Part shown: piece by piece, positions 26,189-38,200 of the stretch
Position numbering within the stretch: position 1 is the first letter of the stretch
How the letters are laid out: each line of letters begins with the position of its first letter
NCBI GenBank assembly: GCA_021018815.1
Contig: JAITYX010000139.1
Location: 186,001 to 250,000, forward strand
Reading direction: 5' to 3'
Length of the DNA: 64,000 nucleotides
Origin: Talinum fruticosum
Lineage: Eukaryota; Streptophyta; Magnoliopsida; Caryophyllales; Talinaceae
Made by a program: the position numbers and the translations under genes
The notes under the pieces: model-generated
What the model saw: the letters and a program-made list of their open reading frames with translations, nothing else
What the model was told of the DNA's origin: nothing
Database searches by the model: none

Positions 26189-26331
26189 GTTCTATTCAGT
26201 TTTAGTTTATATTAGTACAGATCCTAAGCGTTTCTTACTACTTCTTATAATTTTTTATAACTAACTTTATAATAATTTTACAGCTTCTTACAACTCCTTA
26301 GAACTAAATAAAACTGAGCCTAATTAGAAAC
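26189..26331. mobile_element. Second MITE-like element related to 25721-25982
   Basis: It begins TGTTCTATTCAGTTTTAG and ends with a sequence whose reverse complement is TGTTTCTAATTAGGCTCAG, an imperfect inverted repeat. The interior carries CTTCTTACAACTCCTTA, the complement of the GTTGTAAG units in the neighbouring element. The two copies face each other across about 200 bp. Confidence 0.5.
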
Positions 26332-26907
26332 ATTTCATTTCTATTCATGATTATAGTAAATGTAAATCTTTTCCTTATTAGGAGACCTCCCAAGATCTCG
26401 TCTAATACAATGTAAAGTCACAATTTAGCTCGATACCATGTGTCATGCGTCACCGCTCATGACATAATTCGTTGTTGTAAGTCATATTCGACATTATCTA
26501 TAATGCCTTTGCTACCTCATCACAACGGTTTCGATAGCTAACAATATAACCTTTCCGAAATCACAAATATACTTACTACTATATATGTATGAACTTCAAT
26601 CGGTTTCTATCATACCGTTTTCTTCAAGTTTAGCATAGATTCGGGTATAATCCTCCATAAAATTAGTCACTGCCCTCAATCCACTTCTGATGAACATCTT
26701 TTTTCCCACATAGACAAGAAACATTTCTTTTAAAATTCAAGTGATGAGGATTAATTATAGTATTAGAAATGAATTATGCGGTGTCCATTATACCCAAATT
26801 TCTAAGTTGACAAGGGGAATTTAATAACCCTAAAAATATGGGACAAGAGGAATTGATCTTGTGAATCATGATGCACCATCCATTATTATATTAATTATTA
26901 ATAATAA

Positions 26908-26948
<41 letters not shown>

Positions 26949-29900
26949 TCACACAAGAATTTGATTAAAAGTAGTTATCCACCCCCTAATTACGTGATTA
27001 TTATGCAAAACACCAAAAAGTTGTAATCATCAATGTACTTGTTTCTCAAGTGCTATAATTGTTCAACAAGTTATTTCTTTACGATTAAATATTTAACATG
27101 ATTAGGGAGAGGTGTGGAGGACACCAATTCTTGGTTCTAGAACTTCTTCCTTTTCCATCCATATTTGGTCAACTTATAAGGAAAAAAATATATGTCATAT
27201 TGCTCATATAAGGGAAGACGGGTATGATTCGATTATCCGAGTTTGTCTGTATAAAAAAAAAAATGAGTTGGATCATGATTTGTTCGTCTGAATTTATATT
27301 CAGTAGGGCACAAGTTTTTTACTATTTTTATCCGAACTCGAATTCTCTCGAATTAGACTTATCTAATTTGTTTAACCTAAAAAAATAACTACGAATAGAA
27401 TATTTGGTTGAAATTTAGACATTATTCAACTTGTCCAACCTAGAGGAGGGGGTGGCCATTTCAATAACACTTCAACTATTATTTTAAAATATAAATGAAA
27501 CCGTTGAAATAAGGCAAATAGTCAAAATAGAGTACGAGTTTGTTTTGAATGAAACAATCCCACCTAAAATTGGTCAAACATGTGGCAAAAGTGATATAAA
27601 ATACACTTCATTAAATAGATGTGGCCAAAGGTAAAATTGTTATATCCTATAAAATTGGATGTGATTGAAAAAATTTGATCACAGAAAATAGTGATCGATA
27701 TCATCTCATAAAAAATTATTTGATCAACTAACCTAGGCTAAGAACAACACCAATGGGTAACATCCAATGATTAGGGTTTACCCAAATGAATACATTGCAT
27801 AAATAACGAAATAAATCATTTGATTAAGAGAACATTTTCTAAAAATTATCGTTTGATACTGATCAACATACTATAAACGAAACAAAAGACTGTCTATATA
27901 CAATATCCATAAAAAAGGTGATTATGAGGATGAAAATATGTGAAAAGATCACTGTCGATAGAAAGCTAATGGTGGATTAGACATTCGAGTGATTACAATC
28001 ACAATTATAGATAGATGTGTTAAACTAGTGTACGTTGTGTAGCCAACAAATAAAGGGAGGGAGGGGTGATTAGTGCATGTTAATGTCAGTGTTGAGCCCA
28101 TTCAGCTTGCACTTATAGTTTGTTTAAGGGTGTGATTAACTTGTAATTTGCAAACAACTCCCAATAATGATGGCCATTATTTTTAATTGGTTGCCTAACC
28201 TCAGTGATTTTGTCTTCTTTTTCTCTTCCTTCCACCGTACTATTTATTTTAAGTGCTCCCTGACACATTCCCTCGTAATACTTTTCAGCCTTCTCGTTAT
28301 CCGGTCGTGTCTTCCCTCCCAACTTTTTTTGGGTTTCCAACACTCGTATCATCCACCCAGAATTATATAAATTTGGGTCTAATTTAGATATGTTATGTCC
28401 AAAAATATAGTATAATTTGTAAACTAGGTTCAATGAGGATATTCAAAGTTAATTTTAAAATTAGGTTATCCTGGTTTTGAAATTTATTAAGTTCGGATAA
28501 ATATATAATGTAAATGTTTATCATTAACCAACAGTTATATTGTTCCACATTGCAGGCATTTCAAATAATGTCGCGAGGTTGTTGTGTTGTTTGTAAGTTA
28601 TGTATGTAAATACTTGACATGTTAGTTGTTATGTTGTGTAAAGCATTTCGGTCTTTAAATACAACATGTTTTAGATGTATATCAAACTCTAGCTTAATCC
28701 CTCAAATGTTTTTGCACTATTGAACTTGACAGCAATTTTTCAATTTCTTTCTAGTTGAACTCATTTTATGTTGAGTCGTGATTTTTTAAGAAATATCTTT
28801 AAAACTAAAAAAACCGTTATTTTGATTTTAAAAAATAACCGTTACTAGCCCAATATTACTATTGAGAAGCTAATAATACAATAAATTGATTGGTAACAGA
28901 GGAAATTCAATTTTAATTTTGATATTGCGTTCTATAATTTAGTTGGGGGCAAAGGATTTATATCATCACATCACGTTAGAGGGTTTTAGTGGTCTGGTCA
29001 TGACTCATGTCACATAAGATAAGACTAGTAAATTTTTATTTTCAAAGGCCTCGTCCCCCTCAAATAAGTGTAAAATATTATGGATCCAAAATACATATAC
29101 GATAGTTCTTTTTTACTAATAGTAATATCTTATTAATGAAGTGGGTCAACGGGTTTTAGGTGAGAACATTTAATTAAAATTTCTTATTATGAGACAATAA
29201 TGTTAAGCATTTAGTTCACGTATTATTAAATAATCACGTGAATCATCTTGCAATAACTTATTATGAGACAGTTTGATATAATATAAGACCAACTCTCGGT
29301 TGCATAAGCTTTGCTAACTAACACACTTAGCATGGTTCGGGAATCGGGACTCCGCTTGTGGCTCATAATTCTATAATCAATACAAATTCTAATCCAACCC
29401 CTTGACTCACTTTAGTAGGGTGGGTGATGATCAAATCTTGTTGACCTTGAAAAAGAAATATCCACTTCTTTGGGGTCAAGCTTCTGCTATGGAACAAAGT
29501 TCTGTGATGAGCCCAAGTGAAGTGGGCTACTGGACTGAAATGTTGGGTCTATATGTGTCCTTTACAACTCACTATAACAAACCCACATGGGTCTGGGCTG
29601 CTTTGTATGCATTGGAGCTGGGCCCTTGTGTGGTGGACTGATGATGAGTGCTGAGCTGACTTGTCAAGTCCACCCAAAAATAAATAAAAAAATGAACAAT
29701 TTCAGTATCATATGCTCGGATAGTATATATATTTTATCGGTAGGCCCCATCCGGGGCGGGGCGGGTCGAAAGAGAAATTACCAATTAAATCTCGCAAAGA
29801 GTTTTCTTTGGAAACTCTTGAGAAGGGTTTTACATGTGTGTGTTAGTAAACTAAGGGAAATATAATTAAGTCCAAATATTTGGTAAAAGCTTTTAGATAC

Positions 29901-30780
29901 TTTTACCAGGCAAAGCTACGAGAGTATAAGAATAATATGAGAACTAATTTCTTTTTTTTATTTTTTGGAGGTTGAAATTTTTATGTACAAATTATTGGAA
30001 GACATCTTCTCACACACAAAATATATGATGAGATGAATAATTTAGAGACAAATGTTTTGGGTAACTAATTAATTATTTAATGGTAATTTTTTCATTTGAA
30101 GATTACTAACAATTTTTTTGAAGGTGACTTATTAAAAATTAAAATCACCCATAAATCATCATAAAAGTATAAAAATCATTCCAAAAAATCTCACCATATT
30201 TTAAATAAAATCATTTTTTTGGTCAACTTTACCTAAAATTTATTACTTATAAGTTGTAAAAATATCGAACTTTTAAATGTTTTTTATCACATTTTTAAAT
30301 GCTAATATTAATATTACATGGAAATTTATGTCTCGTGCGTATTCGGCATTACCTTTTGAGGTAGTGCTCAATGTTTTAAAAGAAGTAAAACATTACCTAT
30401 CTAAAAATATAAGCGTTTGGTAAAGTAGTGTTTGACATAATGATTAGAATTTTATATAATGTTTTCGAGCAAGTGCAACATTTTCAAAAGCACTAACGAG
30501 TATTTGCACATATATTTCCAAAATTCTCGTTTTTATTTTCTAATTTTTTTAACAATTATGTTTTAAGCTATTTTATACAAATTTACTATTTAAACTGCTA
30601 ATATTACAAGAAATACTTATCTTAAATCATTAGTTAAACATCTAACCAATAACCACCGATCAATAACATCTAATATATAATAAAACAGTTAACAACAACT
30701 TACCAATATTAAAACAACTAATTTTACTAAATACGTTGTCTATATCTGTATATATATCCCTTGAATTGTTAACCCAAGCG
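26332..30780. other. Intergenic, AT-rich, no gene seen
   Basis: It includes an AAT microsatellite at 26897-26947. Short ORFs (for example 28167-28370 and 29402-29641) show no family signature. A stretch near 30415-30445 (GCGTTTGGTAAAGTAGTG) again recalls hAT-type MITE interiors. The right end should contain the NUP98 promoter. Confidence 0.55.
26897..26947. repeat. AAT microsatellite
   Basis: About 16 near-perfect AAT/TAA units with one interruption (AAAAAT). Confidence 0.9.
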
Positions 30781-30799
30781 CGTTTCACCTTCCCTGTGC

Positions 30800-32274
30800 T
30801 TTTGAACGCCCGTGCAGAAGCACGGACTGGAGAAAGCGGGGAAAACAATACAAATTGCAAACCCGGTCGTTGTTTCAGTTCCCGTCGCCCTTCAGTCGGA
30901 AAATCCACACGAAAACTCAAACCCTAAGCCCTCCGCCACCCTCACCTTCTCGTCCTCCTTCCTGTGGCCGCCGCCCACCACCGTCACTGCAGGTGCATAT
31001 TCGACTCTTCCTTCTGTTCCTCAATATTTGCGCGCCAGCCCTCCCTTCTGCCCCCTCTCTCTCTTCTCTCTCGCATTGTCGCCGAATCGCTTGGGTTTGC
31101 AAGGCAAGTCGGCCTCTCCCTCTTTATTTCTTCTCATTAGTTGTTAGGCTTCGATGCATGATAACGTGAATTTGTGAGTGATTAATTCATGCATAGGCTT
31201 GAACCTGTTCAGTAACTTCGTCGTTTTTGTGTCGGGAATTTAATCCCAAACCTGGTAGTTTTAAATGGTTATATGTGTCGGGAATTCATGCATAGGCTTG
31301 CTTATTGCTTATTCATGTTTTGGGCACTTCAATTTTTTCCCACTTCTTTTCGTTTCTTGAAAAAAATTCCCTTTTTTTTTCGTTCAACTGTTTGAGGCAA
31401 TATTTGTTCATATGGAAATCTAAGCTTTAGTTCGAGTTAGAGAGGATAAACACTAGTTGTGGTTTTGTAATTGCGATGCTTTTGTTTAATGGATGGTCCA
31501 TGGTTGATGGCAAACGTCGCTGTAGTAACATCTCGATGAGTGTGGGGCTTGCTGACTTCCCGCCTATTAGTTTAAACTCCTCAAAAGATTTGGTGAGAAT
31601 TTAGATCTCTGAGTTTGATCTGAAGTGAGTGGATGTTGTTCAGGCCTATAGGGTTGGCGCCTTTAGGTAAATGCACGAGGAAATGGTTATTGTTGTGCTA
31701 AGCAGGGGTATGGAAGAATTTAAGTTACCAGGTCATTGTCATTGATGGTGTTGCCTGTAGAATATTCCATGTCCTTGTTAATTGCCAAATGCCATTAATG
31801 GAAATTATCAATTCTTGCCTAGGCTTGCAATATGCCGAGTTTCTGACTTTATCATTTACGAGTCCTTGATTTACACAGAGCCCTGAGTGATTTATACCTC
31901 TTCATTTGACTCTCTCATGATGAAACAAAAATGCTTCTATATCCATTGTCCAGACTCCATCATGGTGCAAAAAGTTCAATAGTCCTTGGCTATCCATATT
32001 TGTTGTTGCATGGTTTCAATTTTCATCAGAAGTTGAAAAGTAAGAGGAAATGTGTGGATTGCACCTGCATATGTATATTTACTTCTTTGTGTGTGTCTAT
32101 ATGTGTATGTAGTTGGAAGTTTTGCGAGTTTGAGGCAAGTGATGAATTTGAATACATCCCTGGCACATTGAGTTTTCTAAGTTTTATTCAGTGTTGTTTG
32201 ACACTTCTTTTGCTCCAGGTCATTTTTCGAGATCTATAGTATATTAAATTTGCAGCATACTTTTGCCCAGAAGC
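30800..32274 (+). promoter_or_regulatory. NUP98: NUP98 leader: CT-rich 5' UTR exon and leader intron
   Basis: The segment 30880-31100 is GC- and CT-rich, unlike the flanks, as expected for a plant leader. CACTGCAG|GTGCAT at about 30990 or TTGCAAG|GCAAGT at about 31100 could be the donor. CTTTTGCCCAG at about 32269 lies just before the start codon and could be the acceptor. ORFs here lack family features and are read as UTR. Exact boundaries need transcripts. Confidence 0.5.
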
Positions 32275-35200
32275 ATGTTTGGTTCAAGCAGCCGTAAGTC
32301 CCCCCTCCCCACCCCGGTGGTAATTTTTTGTATTCATCATCTTATGTATCTAGTGGTTTATGGAACTTTCATCAATATTTTTTGATTTTATGGTTGTTGG
32401 AATGACCAAAAGAGAAACAGTTGAAGCCCTAGTGCTTCGCTTTGAATTTCCTTCTCTCATAATGCTTGCATACTAGTCACTACACAGTATAGCAAATGAA
32501 GCCTCAATAGACCAATATATGCGCTTGCCATGCTCTTGCAGATTCATTGTTCTTCGAAGTTTTAATTGCAAATGAATGGCTGCATGTAAATTCATAGAGG
32601 TGAAAATTAAGGAGTTGAGTACAAGTTTAGGAGGCTTGTGATTTGATTGGTAACAGCATTGTCATTTCCTATATCATTGGCTGTCTTGCTTGCACTTTTC
32701 TGAGTCTTCTGATATAAGTTTGTTCATAGTTATTTGCCAAGAAGCTAGTTTTAAGGCTAACAAGAATTCATTAAATGCAACCTCTAGTGATAGGAATATT
32801 GGCACAAAAAGTTTTTAAAATACTTAGGAGAAAGTCAATGAGATCTGTCATTACTCGCTATGATATGGAGCTGACAACTCCTCCTCCATTGTCTTTAAGG
32901 TTTGCAATATTTGTGCACTTTATTTGAATCCATGCAACATATGCGCATTTTCTTGGTTCAACTGTTTGGTTGGAGAAAAAAATCAGGCTTGTGGCGTTTT
33001 AATTCCAAAAAATAAAATAAAATAGATATGTCCCTTGGGTCAGACCAGCATTGTGGTTTTCTAGTTGTGGAGGTGATGTTTCATCTATTTGAGTAGTCTC
33101 AGGTCATGAGAAATACCAAGCCCTTGCGTCACTGACTAGTGAGCAGCTATCTTAAAGTAGAAACACATAAAAGATGTCCTGACAGCACTTAGTTGGAAAC
33201 AGTACTGAAACATTTTATAAGATGCTGAGAATTCAAGGGAGACCTTGTATAGATTTGTTCTCATTCCACACATCTTCAAACAAGCAGAGCTTGTATCCCT
33301 CAAACTGGCTGGGTGCGACTTGTGAGGAGGAACAAAGTGCTTTTTATCTGATGGGCATATTGTTCAAACTAGTATTGTTCTGATAGGTATATTGCAAACT
33401 AATGTTGTTCGGATAGGTATATTGTTCAAACTTTCCCTCTACATTGTTGGCAACATGTTATTTTTGGATTTGGTAGATATAATCATTCATGAGAGCTTGA
33501 CGGAATGAGTTTTTGTTGTTTGCCCCTTTTGTACATGGATGATATCTCCTTGGTCTCTTTCAATATATTTTTTGATTACTCGTAAAAAGAAAGGTTTTCT
33601 TATATGTTTACTAACATGCGTTTTAATAAGCATTTGATTTTGTGCAATGTCAGTTTTTGGGCAATCTGCTGGTGCAACTTTTGGATCTCAGTCACCATTT
33701 GCACAAAACAATGTAACAAATAGCCCTTTCACTCCGAACCCTTTTGGTGCGAGTAATGCTTTTGGTTCACAGTCAGGAGGTTCCTTGTTTGGAAGCACCT
33801 CAACGGGTGTATTTGGTCAATCATCATCCCCACTGTCTTCTACACCGGCATTTGGTTCTGTTGCATCACCAGGATTTGGGAGTTCCACTCCTGCGTTTGG
33901 AAGTTCACCATCGCCTTTTGGAGGTAAGATTACCAACTATGTGTTCTTTTCTGATTCTCGTTTAAGTATAAATTCTCTCCTTCCTTATTTCCTAGAGACT
34001 GGATAGGTCCTTTTGAATTTATTTTGGCTCATTTACAGACATGGGATTGCTTGCACTTGCGGCATGTAGGCAACCCATGAATTTTCTTTCCCTGATAAGA
34101 GTTCGATGACCTGCAGGTTCATCTGCATTTGGTGGTTTTGGATCTGGTACACAAGCAAGTCCTTTCGGAAGCTCATCTCAACAATCTCAACCTGCTTTTG
34201 GTAGCAACTTGTTTGGTTCTTCCCCGTCATTTGGTGCATCGAGTCAACCTTCATTTGGTGGTTCTAGCACCTCCGTTTCGGATCATCAACTGCCCCATCC
34301 TTTGGTTCGACCAGTACCCCAAGTTTTGGAATGACGAGCACCCCAACCTTTGGTTCAACACCTACCCCTACTTTTGGTAATGCAGGAACTGGCTTCAGTG
34401 TGTCAAGTAATCCTGCTTTTGGGTCTGGGGGAGCATTTGGCTCAACAAGCACCTCTGTCTTCGGAAGTCCTGCGTTTGGTGCCAACACCACTCCAGCCTT
34501 TGGTGCTCCAACCACCCCATCTTTTGGGGCTTCTGCTACTCCAGCATTTGGTGTAGCAAGCACACCATCTATCGGTACTTCAAGTACCTCATCTTTTAAT
34601 TTTGGGTCTACTTCTGCCTTTGGTCAATCTACCTCTGTTTTTGCGAGCTCCCCTATTGGGTCTACACCATCTCCCTTTGGTGCTCAGAGTTCTTCCTTTG
34701 GTAAGTTTTATAGGGTAAGTTGATCATTCATGTGTAGCCAAGAGGTGGATTGATTTTGGCACATGTTGATGTGGCTTCTTTTGTAAAACGTGTCGTTATG
34801 TAGGAGCACAAACTGCTTCGCCAACATTTGCAGGTGGTGGTTTTGGGCAGCCAGCGTTGGGTGGACAACGAGGAGGAAGTAGAGTTGCTTCTTATGCAAC
34901 TACTCCTGATGTAGATGGCGGAAGTAGTAACCAGCCAGCAGGAAAGTTGTTGTCACTGTCTGCGATGCCAGTCTTCAAAGACAAAAGCCATGAAGAGTTA
35001 AGATGGGAGGATTACCAACATGGTGATAAAGGTTTGTCACCTACCTTTCCCTTCATACCCTCTCCCACAAGAAAACGGTAACTAAAATCTTTATAGATGA
35101 TGTATTCTTGCTGCTTTTGTTCAAATTAATGTTGAAGCTTTGGCCAGGATCACTCCGTTGCTTGATTTCACCAACTGTTCGTTGATGAATTATGTATTGT

Positions 35201-38200
35201 TAGATCAAATGAAAAGTTCCATTATTTCAGCTGTTACAGTGTGATATGTGCTTTGTGCAAAATAATGACATATGCCCTGTGTTTTTTAACCATCTGGATT
35301 TCTTGCACTTTGCATCTCATGGATGAGGGCTATTGATGAGTTTGTTCTATTGCATGGACAGTAGTGTATATGGGAGCACCATTCAATGCATGCTTGTTTT
35401 ATTTGAGTACTTAAGTCTACATTGCTTTGAGTGGTATGTATGCTGCAACTTTTTTTGGGCGTGAGGGTTGGCTTCCATCTATAGCTCTGCTGTTAAATGG
35501 TGCACCATGCTCTAGTAATTAAGGAATTAAGGATATCAACTTCACGTTCTTATTCAAAAATTAGGTGTCAGACAATCGGTCTACAGCGGCAATCTAGTGC
35601 AGATTCAATGACGACGGGGTCTAGGAATGTCAAGATTTACATGGCCATATTGTAAACCATCTTTGTATGTGCTACTGTTCTTGTAATTTTGTAATTTGTC
35701 ATTTCTTTAATTCAAATAGTTGTATATTAGGGAGGCCTTTTTTATAATAGTCAAAGACTTGGTTCACAACCTAACTAGCAGATTTGTCTGGTTATGCAGT
35801 TTATTGCAGTATAATATGAAGCACATATTCCATGATGTTGATAGCCCCTCCCCCCCAAAAAAAAAACAAAAAAATGAAGAAAAAAACCTAACAGTAGAAA
35901 AGAAGTAAATGGGGTAACTCAGGTTACATTTGTATGAGCTTTTATATGCACATGATACTTTGTTTACATTTTGTTCACTGTGAGCCGTGCCAGTCAGATG
36001 CTACGAGAGAGGTGATCTGTCAATTGAATATATTGTTAGACATGTTCTATCAATTTGTAATAAATTATTTGATTTTCCGTGTTTTACTAGACACTTCTGT
36101 CAACTGATTATGACTGAACTCTGTTGATTATCTCGAGTTCATTTGTGATATTCAAAGAATAATACTTGCTGTTTTTCTTGTGCTTCGCACTGCAGGTGGA
36201 CCTAATCCTGCTGTCCAATCTACAGCTGGGACAAGCTTTGGTGCATCTGCTACACAATCAAACCCTTTTAGCTCCTCAACATCTGGTCAATCATCTGCAA
36301 ATCCATTTTCTACATCCTTACCATCAAACCCATTTGCTTCAAAACCTTCAAGCTTTGGTACAGCTGGTTTTGGAACTTCAACTACCCCAACATTTGGTGT
36401 TACATCCAATCCTTCCCCCTTTGGGTCAACATCAGCCCCAGCATTTGGTGTTACATCCACTCCTTCCGTTTTTGGGTCAACATCAGCCCCAACATCGTCT
36501 ATTTTTCCATCGTCAAATCCAGCATTCGGGTCAAGCACTGCCCCGTCGCCTTTTGGTACATCAAGCTCATCATCAACTCCAGCATTTGGGTCAAGCACTT
36601 CTCCGTCCCTTTTTGGTACATCAAGCTCATCTGGAATTGGGTCTACATCTCTATTTGGTTCTACACCAGTTCAAGGAACTGCTACGTCATTTGGTTCCGC
36701 TTCAATCTTTGGGAACACTCAGTCGTCCTCACTTTTCCAATCATCAGCACCTTCACTTGGGCAGACAGGAGCTGCAGGGCAAAGTGTTTCTTCCTTTGGT
36801 CAGCCTAGTATTTCTAATGCATCTTCAACAGGATTTGGCTCAAATTTATTTTCAAGCATGCCTTCATTTTCTACGAGCAATCAATTGGGCTTTGCTCAAT
36901 CCACTGTAAGTCATTGGCCCTATTTGACAATCAGTTGTTGGTTGTTGGCTTATTGAATTAGCGGTTAGTTTTTGACTTATTGGATTAGCTATTTGTATTA
37001 GCTATTGATATTTAGCTATTTTAGAAAAAAGTGTTTGGTAAAATTAGCTCTTTCTTAAAAAGATGTGAGACAAAAACTAATTTACAAAAAGTTAATCACA
37101 AAAAGTTATTAAAATTAGCCTTTTGAAAATGGCTTTTTGAGGGCAAAAAGTTGTTACAAAAAGCCAATTTTCCAAACACCTTAAATAGCCTTTTAACCAA
37201 GGCAAAAACCAAAACTCCCTCAAAAAGCCATTGAAAAAGTTATTATCCAAACATGGCCATTATGAAAATGTCAAAGGTCTTCTTATTTTCCATTCCCATT
37301 TTTTCTTGACTTGTCTGATTCCTTTTTCCTTATTTCATTGGATATTGGGTTATGGTTGTCCCTCGTTGGTATTCTCATTTAGTTCTATAGTCTGAGGGCT
37401 TTCCTTTTACAAGAGTGTTCACTTGCTGATCTTTTTGAAAGATTTCTCACTAAATGTTGGATTCTTATCGTTATTCATCTTCCTTGGGAATTTTCCAGAA
37501 AGGGGAACCTAGACATTGTGGTGCAAGTTGAGAGATGGTCATTAATTATTTGAGTTTTAGGCAAGCTTATTGCATGTATGCAGGTGAGGCAAATGGGGAG
37601 TGACATCTTTTATTGAGTATTGTCTCGACTCTCAATCCTCTAGAACGTCTCAACAAATTTCAGTGAATTTTTTAAAATTTTGGATTTGCTATTATGTTTT
37701 TATCTTTATGTGTGATGAGAACCGTAGTGTTCTTTTGGCTCCTCTATTTGCATTTGTAGGATTTAAAATCTATGGGATTGTTCAACCAGAAAACTGAGCC
37801 CCCCTCCTTTTCTGCCTCCTTTTCCCCTTCCCTCTTCGGACGAGGATCTCTCAAAAATTTAAGCCCTCTGCTTTCTAATTTGTAAGCATATTCATTTGCT
37901 AGTTTTTGAGTAGCTAGGGCCTAGGGTTTGATGCTGTGTACATTTTGACTACCTGTACCCACTTGCATTGCAATTTTCATATATGCTGTTTCTAGCATTG
38001 CTACTCTTTCTATTTGCAATTGCTATGCTATTTCTAGCATTGCTAGTCTTTCTATTTGTAGCTGCCTACTACCTACCCCTTGAAACCCTGCCCCCTCTAA
38101 AAAAAAGGTTAAACGAGTGATGGCTTAAGTAATTAAGCTCACTAATTCCCAGAAATTCACGAGATTTAATGGCTTTCTAAAAAAGTGACGCTCTTGTCAG

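Noticed and set aside
29402..29641. Plus-strand ORF of 79 codons in the large intergenic region
   Set aside because: No recognisable domain, no leader or splice context; treated as chance.
30812..31169. Overlapping ORFs over 100 codons in a GC-rich stretch
   Set aside because: They sit in the CT-rich NUP98 leader, lack ATG context and have low-complexity Ser/Pro/Leu composition.
36166..36909. 247-codon Leu/His/Gln-rich ORF
   Set aside because: It is the shadow of the NUP98 FG-repeat exon in another frame.
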